Assembly: GCF_007859715.1 (NCBI RefSeq)
Contig: NZ_SJPG01000001.1
Coordinates: forward strand, 4,904,001 to 4,968,000
Source: Rubinisphaera italica
Lineage (GTDB): Bacteria; Planctomycetota; Planctomycetia; Planctomycetales; Planctomycetaceae
Direction of reading: 5' to 3'
Length of the DNA: 64,000 bases
Under the pieces are notes generated by a model. That model was not told where the DNA came from. It worked only from the letters and a program-made list of their open reading frames with translations, and searched no databases. Below, piece after piece: positions 19,077-28,899 of this stretch. Position 1 is the stretch's first letter. Each line of letters starts with the position of its first letter. A program made the translations under genes and the position numbers.

Positions 19077-20240
19077 ATGTTATGCAGAAGCAGTCCGTAT
19101 TCCATCAATTTGAGCTCACTTTTGACAGATACCTGCACCATTCAGAATTCTCAGAAACGGAATGACCTTTCTTCTCCGGACCCTCCTGAGGAACGTCTGG
19201 AAGTAGAACGCTGCGCCTTTAATAATGGTCAATTCCCAGATTCCTATTTGACCACTGAACCCGAGTATCTGCATTTCTGGAATGAACAACGAACCGGATA
19301 CATCGGTTATGTTCAGGATGGACGCTACATTCATATAGTGGGGGGGCTGATCGCTCCTGAAGAGGACAAAGAGGAGTTACTCCGGCAAATTTGTGAATTC
19401 GTCGCACAAAACAAACTGCACACCAACTTCTTTTCGATTCCCGAACACGATCTGCCTCTCTTCAAAAAGTTCGGTTTTCAGGCGACCAAGTTTGGCGAGA
19501 ATGCCATTCTGGAATTGAAGGGGCACAACTGGCAGGGTAAGCCTTATTCGTGGGTCCGACGTCAGGTCAGTTTTGTTTCCCGTCAGGGGATTGTCGGTCG
19601 AGAAATTCTACTCGATGAATTGACCATTGACGAACGGACACATGCGTTCGAGCGATTACAGAAAATGAACGAGGCTCAGTTATCCGGTCGCGTGCTCAAT
19701 CATGAAATCGGATTACTCGAAGGAAAACTGTATCCCGATTACTTCTATCGCCGTCGCCTGTTCGTCGCTCATCCTGAAAATGAGCCGGACAACTGGCAGG
19801 CGTTTGTGGCCTGCACTCCGATGCAGGGGGGACGCGGTTGGGCGACCGAAATGTATCGCAGTACTGATGATAGCGTCCGGGGTGTCATCCCGTTTCTGTT
19901 TGTGCATTTGATCGACAAAATGCAGGCTGAAGGGATCGAGGAAGTTTCGCTCTGCATGGTCCCCGCGATCCATTGTGACAAAAAATACCCGGGCGATTCA
20001 GCCACCACACGCTTCTTCCTGAGCCTGTGGGAAAAGCGAATGAACTTTCTGTTCAGTGTGCAAGGGCTCTATCATTTTAAAAGCCGATTTCGTCCCCGGT
20101 TTGAGTCTGTCTTTTTGTGCGTCAAACCGAAAATTACAAACTTGTCGACCTTCTCGTTCGTGAAATGCGTTGGGGTATTTCAATTGAGTTGGAAAAATCT
20201 TTTTCGGCTCTGCTGGCCGGGCAAAAAAACGGACTCCTGA
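19077..20240 (+). CDS. Stand-alone MprF C-terminal-like (DUF2156) protein
   Basis: A 387-residue protein resembling the soluble C-terminal domain of MprF, a GNAT-fold aminoacyl-phosphatidylglycerol synthase. It has a YLHFWNEQRTGYIGYV segment, VSFVSRQGIVGREI and the closing motif LYHFKSRFRPRFESVFLCV. The usual membrane flippase half is missing, so the protein is cytosolic or peripheral. It may transfer an aminoacyl group from tRNA to lipid or to another acceptor. The start is uncertain; the first 40 residues do not look conserved. Confidence 0.7.
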   Translation: MLCRSSPYSINLSSLLTDTCTIQNSQKRNDLSSPDPPEERLEVERCAFNNGQFPDSYLTTEPEYLHFWNEQRTGYIGYVQDGRYIHIVGGLIAPEEDKEELLRQICEFVAQNKLHTNFFSIPEHDLPLFKKFGFQATKFGENAILELKGHNWQGKPYSWVRRQVSFVSRQGIVGREILLDELTIDERTHAFERLQKMNEAQLSGRVLNHEIGLLEGKLYPDYFYRRRLFVAHPENEPDNWQAFVACTPMQGGRGWATEMYRSTDDSVRGVIPFLFVHLIDKMQAEGIEEVSLCMVPAIHCDKKYPGDSATTRFFLSLWEKRMNFLFSVQGLYHFKSRFRPRFESVFLCVKPKITNLSTFSFVKCVGVFQLSWKNLFRLCWPGKKTDS

Positions 20241-20570
20241 TTGATTCATTTCGATCTTATGATTGCGACTGTTCGACTTCGTACAATTGATACAGCCCGA
20301 ACCGAAGAACAGGTCTATTCGATTCATTCGCCGTGAATTCGATTTGCAACTGAAGACTCATCAGGTCCGTATGAACTCCCAATCCGAGTTGGACGATGTT
20401 CTGGATACATGCTTTTCCATTTCAGAACGAAATAGCCACAGAGAGTTTCTGCAGCCCAGTCATACATTAGAGCCGTTTCCACGAAAGTGTAGCGTGTGGT
20501 CGCCTGAAAAATAGGCTTCAAACCCACAAAAAGCCGCTACAGTTAACTGCAAACCGCAGTAGTTTGTCCC
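20241..20570. other. Intergenic, no gene recognised
   Basis: Short frames exist on both strands; the minus-strand frame 20,324-20,527 has no recognisable domain and is not called. Confidence 0.4.
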
Positions 20571-21389
20571 ATGCAACGCGAACAAAAAATCGGGTTCACG
20601 ATCCTGATCATGATCGTCGGCTTTGCCGGAGCGTTCTGCTTCCGCAAGCCCGACCCGAATCGCAATGCGCTGCCCGATTTGAAACAGGAAGAGCTGATCA
20701 ATCAGCAAATCGCAGAGTTACGCATGCGGCCCTATTTGCCTGACGGAAAACGGCATCCTTCCGATTCTGAATCGGCGTCCGCTTACAATCCTCTGCGCGA
20801 TCAACTGGCAGCCTGGAATACGGATGGACCTCAAAATCCCCCAGGAGAAGTTCCTGCGCCCATCGGCATGTTGACGCCCCTGGAAACTCCAGCCGATTCT
20901 CCGTTCTATGAACAACAACGGCCGCGTTCTCGACAGGAGACCAGACCGACAAATCAGACTGCCGAAGTCAGCCATCGGAATAATCCTGTTCCCGAAGAGA
21001 AATCGACTGTCACGACACACGTCGTTCAACCGGGTGAAACACTCAGCGGAATTGCCTATCGATACTTCGGCTCGGCCAGCAAATATCTCGATTTGTTTGA
21101 AGCCAACCGAGATCAACTTTCCAGCCCGAACGATTTGCGACCGGGTATCACTCTGAAAATCCCCGGCAAAGCCGCCCCTGAAACACAAGAGGAAGTTCGG
21201 GAAGCGAATGCGAACTCAAATCCTGAAGTCTCTGCAATCGCTCCTTCGCGATTCTCAGAACAGTCGAGCAGATCTTCAGGGGACGATTCGTCTTCTCATC
21301 TGCTCTTTACTCCCGCTCGGCAAAACCCGTTTCAACACTCGACTGCAGATTCCACGAATCCCTACGACGGCCATTCGCAAAATCGCTGA
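20571..21389 (+). CDS. Membrane-anchored LysM protein
   Basis: A 272-residue protein with one N-terminal membrane helix (IGFTILIMIVGFAGAFCF). A Pro-rich linker precedes a single LysM peptidoglycan-binding domain at about 143-195 (HVVQPGETLSGIAYRYFGS...LRPGITLKIP). The tail is Ser/Asn-rich. The LysM domain would lie in the periplasm. Confidence 0.82.
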   Translation: MQREQKIGFTILIMIVGFAGAFCFRKPDPNRNALPDLKQEELINQQIAELRMRPYLPDGKRHPSDSESASAYNPLRDQLAAWNTDGPQNPPGEVPAPIGMLTPLETPADSPFYEQQRPRSRQETRPTNQTAEVSHRNNPVPEEKSTVTTHVVQPGETLSGIAYRYFGSASKYLDLFEANRDQLSSPNDLRPGITLKIPGKAAPETQEEVREANANSNPEVSAIAPSRFSEQSSRSSGDDSSSHLLFTPARQNPFQHSTADSTNPYDGHSQNR

Positions 21390-21599
21390 GTATTGATAGA
21401 CAATGGGTGGCACGACCCAGAACTCAGTGATGGGCGTGGAGATTACAAATTCCACGCTCTTCGCTTCGCTAAGAATGTGCCACCAGGCATTCAGGAACTA
21501 ACTATTTCTTTGTGTCCTGATGTCTTGCTGGACAAGCCGAACCGATGGGGATTCGATGTTCGGGAGCGCTCTACTCGGGTGGAGTCGGGATCACAATCC

Positions 21600-21958
21600 C
21601 ATTCATGAGCTGAATTGTGGAGACGATCTGACTTCCGCAAACTCGTTCCCGGTTTCCTCTTCTCTGAAACAACGGGCACATAAGGGGATTTCCGCAGAAT
21701 GATTTCCCGAATTTCCCGTAATGTTCCTTCACGACGCCAGCGATCAAAATAGGTGTAGACTGTTTCCCATTTCGGATAGTCGTGCGGCAGCATTCGCCAC
21801 GTGCAGCCGGTGCTCCAGCGATAGTTGATCGCATTGACGACTTCACGAAGTTCGGTCGATCGCTTTCGGCCACGTGGTGAGGAATCGTCGATCAACTCAG
21901 AAATAAACTGCCATCGTGCATTGGAAAGATCGCTGGGATACGGTCGTCGTACTGACAT
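21600..21958 (-). pseudogene. IS5-family transposase N-terminal fragment
   Basis: [43 protein letters not shown] (shown as separate segments in this order) and [13 protein letters not shown] are the N-terminal conserved region (DUF4096) of IS5-type transposases. After about 105 residues the similarity ends and the frame runs into unrelated sequence. The DDE residues are absent. Confidence 0.75.
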
Positions 21959-22082
21959 CTGATGCTGCTCCGCGAGCTGAAGAAAACGAATCCTGAAGAA
22001 AATAAAACCTGGCATCCCAGCCGGTTTGAAATGGATGTATTCAACATTACTGCGAACTTATTGTCGCTTAATTAACGTCTGT

Positions 22083-22289
22083 TTAGTGCAAAATACTGTT
22101 TGATGTGTGCTGTCCCTCCTGCAGTCGTTCGATTTCCGGTCGCATCCACCGGCGACATAGTTCTGTCATTGGGATTCGATTTCGCGCGGCCTCGTGACGG
22201 ATTTTTTTCCAATCCGACATCGGCACAAAAATCGAAATTTGTTTCCGCATTTCATTCCGCTCGATTCGCTGGTTCATAAAAGTTCTCAT
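22083..22289 (-). CDS. Small ribbon-helix-helix-like protein
   Basis: Up to 68 residues; a start at the internal ATG (22,250) is favoured by an upstream GAGCGGA. The core MRKQISIFVPMSDWKKIRHE, then RNRIPMTELCRRWM, shows a beta-strand followed by two helices, as in ribbon-helix-helix DNA-binding proteins. It lies downstream, on the same strand, of the 70-residue gene at 22,513. Role inferred from fold only. Confidence 0.5.
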   Translation of the reverse strand: MRTFMNQRIERNEMRKQISIFVPMSDWKKIRHEAARNRIPMTELCRRWMRPEIERLQEGQHTSNSILH

Positions 22290-22512
22290 TAAAAAAATGT
22301 TCAGGAAAACAAGAAATTTTTACCAACTGATTGTTGGGGTGTTCGCGACTGGCTTTGCCAGCGCAAAACAGATAGTCGCATCGAAGTGACAAGGCACTGG
22401 TAGAGCCAATGCCATCCTGATTTTTACGGAACAGACATTGGCCGATAAACATGTACGATTCGAATCATCTGGGGGCTGCGCTTCGCTCCGTCCCCAGCCA
22501 CCCATTTCCTTG
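22290..22512. other. Interval with a GC-rich palindrome
   Basis: A hairpin-forming sequence (GGGGGCTGCGCTTCGCTCC...CCAGCCACCC, about 22,470-22,503) related in style to the family A repeats lies here. A similar motif occurs at 24,327-24,352. Minus-strand frames through it are not convincing. Confidence 0.4.
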
Positions 22513-22725
22513 TTATCTGGAAAATCCTTTGGGAGTGCGTTTTGACTTGCCTGATCGAGGATTCAATTTGTCAGCTCGCTTCTCTGCCAGAGGTGGCCCT
22601 GGCTTCTTAACTGGCCACAAATCACTCACGTCCCAATCCTCGACATCACGCTCCATTGGTTGCACGTCCCGCCATAGTCCCATTTCTTCATCGCCACTCG
22701 CCAGCCGACCATACATAACCATCAT
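22513..22725 (-). CDS. Small hypothetical protein (70 residues)
   Basis: Reads MMVMYGRLASGDEEMGLWRD and then an acidic stretch with a basic C-terminus. A good ribosome-binding site (GAAGGGG) lies before the ATG. It is divergent from the XRE regulator across a 160-nt promoter interval and may form a small regulated locus with it. No family recognised. Confidence 0.5.
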   Translation of the reverse strand: MMVMYGRLASGDEEMGLWRDVQPMERDVEDWDVSDLWPVKKPGPPLAEKRADKLNPRSGKSKRTPKGFSR

Positions 22726-22766
22726 TCTGCCCCTTCAGGATTGCTCTTGAACCATAATGAACACAA

Positions 22767-22841
22767 GTGTACATATATTAGCTCTACTGCGATTCCTCAG
22801 TCAATAGTAAATTGACATTAGTACACATAATTGGCAATAAT
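22767..22841 (+). promoter_or_regulatory. Divergent promoter/operator upstream of XRE gene
   Basis: GTGTAC (22,767) and GTACAC (22,821) form an inverted pair 48 nt apart. TTGACA (22,812-22,817) with an AATAAT about 18 nt later is a good sigma-70-type promoter reading into the XRE gene, with the GTACAC half-site in the spacer. Autoregulation is inferred. Confidence 0.45.
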
Positions 22842-22886
22842 GTGACAAATCTCTTTCAGAAGCCTGATCAAGCGGGGAAAATTAGC

Positions 22887-23570
22887 ATGAAATCAGACGA
22901 AGCTGGACAGAATGAGACAACTTCAGACTCTCTGCTCTGGGAACGAATCGAGCATTACTGCCTGAAGCATGGCTGGACAATCAGCAGACTGGCAGAGGCT
23001 TCGGGAGTTTCGCGGGCGACACTCTATCAATGGCAAAAGCACGGAGCCTGCAAGCCAAGGCATGACACACTGCACAAACTGGCCAGTGCACTCTCGGTTT
23101 CTCCTTCCGTCTTAAAAAGTGAATCGCGAAACGGAGAGCTCTCGGGCGAGACCTCTCCGATTTCCTCTTTTGAGACCTCACACTTTCGACCGGAAAGCTC
23201 GCCTTGGGTCGAAGATGATGCGGATTCCCGCAGACTCTTTGACCGTCAATCCAACTGGGCGATTCAGGAAGTCTGTCAGAATCATCCCGAACTATTTGCC
23301 GACTGGTCGGACGAGCAATGGGACGAACTCTTCAGCACCTTCGGCGTCGGCGGCGAACTCAATGAAACCGGCGTGCTGCAACAAGCCGAGGCGATTAATG
23401 CGAAACGGGAAACGATTTATCAGTTGCAGGTCGTCCTCGAAACCCATCTGGCGGATGCCGCCCGCAATGTCATCCGCTCACTTTACGATTCTGTCCAATG
23501 TGCGAGTATCGAGATGACCAAAGAGCAGGTTCACCAGAGTGGAGACAAGAGCGACCTGAAAAATGAGTAA
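22887..23570 (+). CDS. XRE-family helix-turn-helix regulator
   Basis: A 227-residue protein. The chosen ATG follows GGGGA; in-frame sequence upstream looks untranslated. The N-terminal XRE domain (residues about 20-75) contains WTISRLAEASGVSRATLYQW and LHKLASALSVSPSVL. The remaining helical part (EVCQNHPELFADWSDEQWDE) is family-specific and may sense a ligand or dimerise. It is divergent from two small minus-strand genes. Confidence 0.75.
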   Translation: MKSDEAGQNETTSDSLLWERIEHYCLKHGWTISRLAEASGVSRATLYQWQKHGACKPRHDTLHKLASALSVSPSVLKSESRNGELSGETSPISSFETSHFRPESSPWVEDDADSRRLFDRQSNWAIQEVCQNHPELFADWSDEQWDELFSTFGVGGELNETGVLQQAEAINAKRETIYQLQVVLETHLADAARNVIRSLYDSVQCASIEMTKEQVHQSGDKSDLKNE

Positions 23571-23807
23571 CGAGTAACCAAGAGAATCTCGCAGAGTTCT
23601 CTGGGTGGACGAAGCCAACAAGAGGCCATCAGTTTGACAGCGTGTACTACTCAAAGGGTGACTGGGGGCGAAACTAAATATAGTGCACTTGCCTACTACG
23701 GTTACTCTCCCATATTCTTTTTGGTTCTGAGGAGTAAGTCATGTTCTGACACATAGCGTACGCTGTTAACTGTCCTTGAGATCAATTTTTAGAAGAAAAC
23801 TACCACA

Positions 23808-24305
23808 ATGGCATGTCGCGGAGTCCATTTCGCAATCACTGACGAAGATCTGAAAGCGTTACGCGGAGCTCACTCCGATTATGCGATTATCGAGTTCATT
23901 CAAGAGGAGATCGAGGAGCGATGGGAGAAAACTGAAGGATTCGTATGTGAGACTGATAAAGCGTGGGATGCCATCCATCGATGCCTGACTGACGGCAACC
24001 TTGAGTTCAACAACGGAACAGAACCATTGAAGCTTTGCATCCTGGGTGGAGAGCAGCTCTATTCAGGAGATGATTATATCGTAGCTCTTGTGACTCGTGA
24101 GAAATTACGTTCGCTAGCCGATGCATTGGCAAAAATCACTCCAGAATTCATTGGACAACGCTACGTAGAATTACCGGACAATTATGACATGGAGAAGAGC
24201 CAGGAGGACTGTCAAAATACTTGGGACTGGTTTTCGGAACTTCCAGCGTTCTTTGACCGTGCCGAGAAGTCTGGTCGTCACGTAATTTTCACGGTTGATC
24301 AATAA
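23808..24305 (+). CDS. DUF1877 (YfbM-like) protein
   Basis: A 165-residue cytosolic protein. It has the DUF1877 features MACRGVHFAIT near the start, KAWDAIHRCLTDG in the middle and LCILGGEQLY...YIVALVT. Members are often found near immunity or polymorphic-toxin genes, but no such partner is seen here. Function unknown. Confidence 0.75.
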   Translation: MACRGVHFAITDEDLKALRGAHSDYAIIEFIQEEIEERWEKTEGFVCETDKAWDAIHRCLTDGNLEFNNGTEPLKLCILGGEQLYSGDDYIVALVTREKLRSLADALAKITPEFIGQRYVELPDNYDMEKSQEDCQNTWDWFSELPAFFDRAEKSGRHVIFTVDQ

Positions 24306-24366
24306 ATATAAAATACACGAGTAGCTGGGGGGTAGCGCAGCGAAGCCCCCAAGATCCAAACATCCC

Positions 24367-25338
24367 TCACCGCCCCATCATCTCCTCGGCTCCCTGATCC
24401 AGCAATTGCTGAGCCACTGATTTCCCCAGATTCACCGCCCCCTCCTTGTGTTCTTCTTCAATGTCTGCACTGAGAGGCAACCCAGCCTCGGCTTCGATTA
24501 GCTCGCGACCATCTTTGCTCAGCACTACGCCGGTCAGCAACAATTCCATGCGATCAGAATCCAGACGGCAATCGACTCCCACCGGCGCGTGACAACCGGC
24601 TCGCAAAGTTGCCAGCATCGCCCGTTCGGCCAGTGTCGCCAGTACAGTTTCGGGATCATTGAGATGCGTAAGCAGTTCGATTACATCTTCGTTATCACGG
24701 CGGCACTCCAATCCCAAAGCGCCCTGCCCGACAGCCGGGTACATATGCGGCGGCTGTAACGCACACGACAATCGCTCTTCCCAGTCGAGTCGAATCAAGC
24801 CAGCCGTTGCCAGAATGATCGCATCGTATTCACCGCTATCAAGCTTCTTGAGGCGGGTGTTCAAGTTGCCGCGAATCTCTCCGAGCTGGAAATCCTTACG
24901 GAGTCGCAGCAGTTGAGCCTGCCTCCGTAAACTCCCCGTGCCAATGCGAGCCTGCTCCGGGAAATTTGCAAAGGGAGCCTCAGGATCGATTACGATCTCT
25001 GAGTTGGTTGGCAGTACAATCGCATCCCATTTCTGCTCTCGAGCCGGTACGGCTGCCAGCGTTAATTCCGGTTCCAGGATCTCCGTTGGCAAATCCTTCA
25101 GGCTGTGCACTGCGATATCTGCCCGTCCATCGAGCACGGCTCGTTGCACTTCCCGGGTGAAAACTCCCGTTCCCCCCAGCTGACTGAGCGGTTGTGTTTG
25201 ATCGACATCCCCCGTTGTCGTCACATCGACCAGTTGGACTTCGAGATCGTCCTGCCCGATGCGCAGCAAATGTGAAACATGATGGGCCTGCCACAACGCA
25301 AGTTGACTGGCTCGAGTCGCAATTCGAATTAGCTTCAT
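24367..25338 (-). CDS. hemC: Hydroxymethylbilane synthase (porphobilinogen deaminase)
   Basis: A 323-residue enzyme that polymerises four porphobilinogens to hydroxymethylbilane in haem synthesis. Visible motifs are IRIATRASQLALWQA, ADIAVHSLKDLP (catalytic Asp), ARIGTGSLRRQAQL, GEIRGNLNTRLKKL and LRAGCHAPVG with the cofactor-binding Cys. Cytosolic, monocistronic by spacing. Confidence 0.95.
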   Translation of the reverse strand: MKLIRIATRASQLALWQAHHVSHLLRIGQDDLEVQLVDVTTTGDVDQTQPLSQLGGTGVFTREVQRAVLDGRADIAVHSLKDLPTEILEPELTLAAVPAREQKWDAIVLPTNSEIVIDPEAPFANFPEQARIGTGSLRRQAQLLRLRKDFQLGEIRGNLNTRLKKLDSGEYDAIILATAGLIRLDWEERLSCALQPPHMYPAVGQGALGLECRRDNEDVIELLTHLNDPETVLATLAERAMLATLRAGCHAPVGVDCRLDSDRMELLLTGVVLSKDGRELIEAEAGLPLSADIEEEHKEGAVNLGKSVAQQLLDQGAEEMMGR

Positions 25339-25457
25339 AATAATTTCCGTAAGGTGCTCTGTCGAGCTTTAAATGTCGTCCTCAAATCGCAATTCCGCAG
25401 TCAGTTTGACTGCTCCCCGATATTGAACTTAAACGACATTTAGTGGTAGATAAAGTT

Positions 25458-25597
25458 GTAGGGTGCGTCCTGACGCACCGTGCTCCCGAGTTGGTTTTGT
25501 AATTGGTTCTCTTTTACTCTGTGCCGTCAGTTCGATTCGCTGATCATATCCGAATTGAATCCGCATCCCTATTCCGGTGCGTCAGGACGCACCCTAC
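25458..25597. repeat. 140-bp MITE-like element with perfect 23-bp inverted ends
   Basis: The ends 25,458-25,480 and 25,575-25,597 are exact inverted copies. Each end is itself a small palindrome (GGTGCGTC/GACGCACC). The interior has no open frame. It lies in the interval upstream of hemC, downstream of the beta-propeller gene. Confidence 0.8.
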
Positions 25598-25611
25598 TGT
25601 TTGGGAAATCT

Positions 25612-26877
25612 TTACTTCAATTGAAATGCAGACAAAAAATGTTGCGTTCTGACAAATAGCCGATCCTCTGCAAATGCAATGGTCGAACGGGATTCATCAT
25701 TCAATGCCAATCGCGATTTCTCCACAGGTGTGGCTCCGGTCGCCAAGACTATCACATTGCCATCCGTATCGATATTGATGAGATTCTCGCCGATACAGAT
25801 CGGCGAAGAGAAATAGTTTCCTCCAACACGATGTTGCCAGACTTTCTTCCCTGTCATCATCTCCACACAGGTGACAATCCCCAGGTCACCCCACAGATAA
25901 AACAGACCATCTTTCACCACAGGCGTTGGCACATGCGGGGCTCCACGGGTTACGCGATAGACTTCCTGGATTGGTTGTTCGACAGAGTCGGAATTGCGTT
26001 TCAAAATCACGATATTCCGTTCCCCTCCCTGGGCGCCGCTCCCTGTAATAATCAAACCTTCGGGTGTTGTGAACGGAGAGCAGATCGCTCTCTGAGAGAA
26101 ATCTCCAAACGGAGAGAGCTTCCATAGCATTTTGCCAGTTTTCGGCTCTACACCAATCACGCCTTCTTCACAGTGAGAAAACACAATTTCGGTTTGCCCC
26201 TGCGGTCCTTGCCAGACTCCCGGTGTGGCATAGCAGGCTCGTTGACCAAGACGTGGAATCTTCCAGAGTTCCTTTCCGGTCTGCGACTCAATGGCGACCA
26301 GAAAACTTGGCTCTTTCTGGTCATTCGCCACGTACACAACTCCGTCATGCACTATGGGAGAGGCAGCCGCCCCTTGTCCATGCCCATAAGGGCCAAGATC
26401 ATACTCCCATACGCTTTCACCTTCGTGAGTGAATGCGATCAATGAAGAGCCTTCCTGACTTTGCCAGACGAGATAAACTCGCTCGGCATCCACCGCAGGT
26501 GAGCTCGATGCAAAACTGTTGTTCTTATGCTTTTTATATTTCGAAAACGAAAATGACTTCGACCATAAAACCTCACCACTCTTCACACTCACACAATGCA
26601 GGAACCGTTCCTGTTGGTCCTCGTCGGCACTGGTCACATATAACTGAGCTCCAGCAATCACAGGAGAAGAAATCCCCGTGCCTTGCAATTCAATTTTCCA
26701 CAGACGATCTTTGTCTCCAAGTTGTCCCGACCAATCAGACTGCTCGGTTAGACCAGCCCCTGCATCACCACGAAATCGAGGCCAATGCAATTCGAGTTGC
26801 GCCTGAGCATTTGCGATTGAGATGGCGTTAAGGAATAGGGCGAATATCGCGACGGTCAGAATTGTTAAGTGCTTCAT
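25612..26877 (-). CDS. Secreted PQQ-like beta-propeller protein
   Basis: A 421-residue exported protein with signal peptide MKHLTILTVAIFALFLNAI. Repeated propeller blades have the tryptophan-docking pattern (GKELWKIPRLG, GKMLWKLSPFG, GKKVWQHRVGG), as in BamB/PQQ-dehydrogenase-like WD-type domains. No PQQ ligand set is complete. Such proteins are abundant in planctomycetes; function is unknown. Confidence 0.85.
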   Translation of the reverse strand: MKHLTILTVAIFALFLNAISIANAQAQLELHWPRFRGDAGAGLTEQSDWSGQLGDKDRLWKIELQGTGISSPVIAGAQLYVTSADEDQQERFLHCVSVKSGEVLWSKSFSFSKYKKHKNNSFASSSPAVDAERVYLVWQSQEGSSLIAFTHEGESVWEYDLGPYGHGQGAAASPIVHDGVVYVANDQKEPSFLVAIESQTGKELWKIPRLGQRACYATPGVWQGPQGQTEIVFSHCEEGVIGVEPKTGKMLWKLSPFGDFSQRAICSPFTTPEGLIITGSGAQGGERNIVILKRNSDSVEQPIQEVYRVTRGAPHVPTPVVKDGLFYLWGDLGIVTCVEMMTGKKVWQHRVGGNYFSSPICIGENLINIDTDGNVIVLATGATPVEKSRLALNDESRSTIAFAEDRLFVRTQHFLSAFQLK

Positions 26878-27125
26878 TTTTGAACTCGTTCGATGGTCAA
26901 ACGGTTAGTACTTCAGGTCTCATGCCAGATCACTTATATCAAATATCCCACTGGTCCGACATCAACCAGGGAAACTGACAATCGTTAGATTCGTCATTGT
27001 CATCAGAAGTCAAAGTGTCTGTCTGGCTTGTTTCACAACTTCCTCAAATCGGCCAGTAATTTTGGACTACTCTTGAGAAATCACACTTGAAGAAATCCCG
27101 TCTGAAAACTATCAGGAGTCATCGT

Positions 27126-27482
27126 ATGTCCGCAGATCCATGGAGTCGTCCCAGTATGCAGGATCTCAAAGAAATCCTCGAAAGCATCGGCAAACCAGGC
27201 ACAGAAAACTCACGTACGGTTGAACGCCTGGAACTTTCTGTCCCTGCAGAAATTGTGACCTCACGAGGAAACACGGTTTCAGCCGTCACGCGTGAAATCA
27301 GTCGATTCGGTCTGGGGATGCTGCATCGGGGAGCGATTCAGCCTGGGGAAGTCACTGTGAAAATGGCAAGTGAAAGCCGACAGTTTGACTATCGCGTACA
27401 AATTAAATGGTGCATTCCCTGTGAAAAAGGAATGTTTCTGAGTGGAGGAGAATTCCTCCCCAAAGAGACCCCAGAGGCCTGA
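27126..27482 (+). CDS. PilZ-domain protein
   Basis: A 118-residue protein. This ATG has a GGAG ribosome-binding site at good spacing; an ATG 39 nt earlier lacks one. The segment VERLELSVPAEI followed by VTREISRFGLGMLHRGAI matches PilZ architecture, but the canonical RxxxR and D/NxSxxG c-di-GMP motifs are degenerate (TREISRFGLG keeps S..G). It may be a non-binding PilZ. No neighbouring signalling genes. Confidence 0.65.
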   Translation: MSADPWSRPSMQDLKEILESIGKPGTENSRTVERLELSVPAEIVTSRGNTVSAVTREISRFGLGMLHRGAIQPGEVTVKMASESRQFDYRVQIKWCIPCEKGMFLSGGEFLPKETPEA

Positions 27483-27770
27483 GCCCCTGGAAGATTTCCC
27501 AGTCTTTACGCACTGACAAGTGAGTGAAACCAGGGTAGTTATGAACATGTTCTCGACATTATTGGCCAAATTCCAGTCTGTCATCAATGTGGCCTGAAGA
27601 TGTTCAAAAGGTGCCGAATAGGGGAATTATAGCGTTTTTCCCTTAATTCTAAGGCTGTTTTGATTGACAAGTCGATCGAATCGTACTTTACTACGATCTT
27701 CCTGCTCAGGGCGATCCTGACCGCATAGTCAAATTCAACTTTAGTATAGCACCCCAAATCGGAGGCCCGC

Positions 27771-28091
27771 ATGGCTGCGAAACAAGAAAAGCCGATGTCA
27801 AAAACTGAAATTCTGAACTCTCTTGCTGAATCAACAGGATTGAGCCGCAAGGAAGTCAGTTCTGTTCTGGACGGTATGAACGACCTGATTCAGCAGAGTC
27901 TCGGCAAAAAAGGCCCTGGCGTTTTCAACCTGCCAGGTTTGTTCAAGATTCAGGTCACTCGTAAACCTGCGACTAAAGCCACAACTCGTGCAAATCCATT
28001 CAAACCAGGCGAAATGATGGAAGTTAAGGCGAAACCCGCACGAAACGTTGTGAAAGTTCGACCTCTCAAAGGTCTCAAAGATATGGTCTAA
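27771..28091 (+). CDS. HU/IHF-family DNA-binding protein
   Basis: A 106-residue histone-like protein. The N-terminal helices SKTEILNSLAESTGLSRKEVSSVLD, the strand VFNLPGLFKIQV and the DNA-intercalating arm around RANPFKPGEMM fit the fold, and VVKVRPLKGLKDMV closes it. It lies close to csrA. Role: nucleoid structure or DNA bending. Confidence 0.88.
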   Translation: MAAKQEKPMSKTEILNSLAESTGLSRKEVSSVLDGMNDLIQQSLGKKGPGVFNLPGLFKIQVTRKPATKATTRANPFKPGEMMEVKAKPARNVVKVRPLKGLKDMV

Positions 28092-28401
28092 GTCGATCAT
28101 TTCAGGAGAAATAATTCCCCTGAACGACTTAAAAAGGCCAATTTCGCGTAGCTGCTGAAGATCACATTGGCATATTTTGATGCAAAATGGTGTCGTTCAG
28201 CCTCTAAATATCCAGAGAAGGCAGACTTCCAGTTTGATTGGGAGTTTTCTTCTCTTTGGGTGATTAGAGAATTTTTTTGATTACCAGACTTGCCAGCAAT
28301 CACCGTGCCAGTATAATTTCTGCGTCCAAGCTGAGATTCTAAAATGTAAAAGTTTCTCACTTCGGGTTTATACGAAATTATTCGACGGAGGAATTGGCAA
28401 G
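28092..28401. other. Leader region of csrA
   Basis: 310 nt without a supported gene; it should carry the csrA promoter. A GGAGG ribosome-binding site precedes the csrA ATG. No terminator or repeat recognised. Confidence 0.5.
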
Positions 28402-28599
28402 ATGCTGGTCCTATCACGAAAAAAAAATGAAAGCATCGTGATCGACGATCGGATTGTGATCACGATTGTTGATATACGAGGCGATAAGGTAAGATTGGGA
28501 ATCGAAGCCCCCAAAGACATTTCGATTCACCGCAGCGAGGTTTACGAGGCGATTAAAGCTCAGGCGAAAATTGAAGACGTTGACGAACCTGTCTCCTGA
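28402..28599 (+). CDS. csrA: Carbon storage regulator
   Basis: A 65-residue RNA-binding homodimer that binds GGA motifs in mRNA leaders to control translation. [37 protein letters not shown] and [10 protein letters not shown] are near-canonical, including the RNA-contacting Leu4 and the VRLGI strand; the C-terminus is slightly acidic. No FliW gene nearby. Confidence 0.95.
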   Translation: MLVLSRKKNESIVIDDRIVITIVDIRGDKVRLGIEAPKDISIHRSEVYEAIKAQAKIEDVDEPVS

Positions 28600-28670
28600 A
28601 TGATTCCCGCCAGTCTTCTTAAAGTAGAAGAGGCTCAATTGCCGAAATCTACCTTGCAAGCCTAATACTT

Positions 28671-28745
<75 letters not shown>

Positions 28746-28770
28746 AATTTAGAAACAGAGTGAAATGAGG

Positions 28771-28791
28771 CCGCTACCGTAAGGGTAGCGG
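28771..28791 (+). other. Stable hairpin with GTAA loop after tRNA-Glu
   Basis: CCGCTACC-GTAA-GGGTAGCGG: 8-bp stem closed by a GNRA-type tetraloop, 26 nt after the tRNA. It may be a processing or termination structure; there is no T-run. Confidence 0.5.
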
Positions 28792-28899
28792 AGTTGACAA
28801 TAGGGTTTAAAAATCAGTGGCAACACTGGCTTCTCTGTCCCCTTCCTTGTTGACCTTCTAACCTCTTTCACCTGTTTCTTTTTCGTAAACTACCACAAA

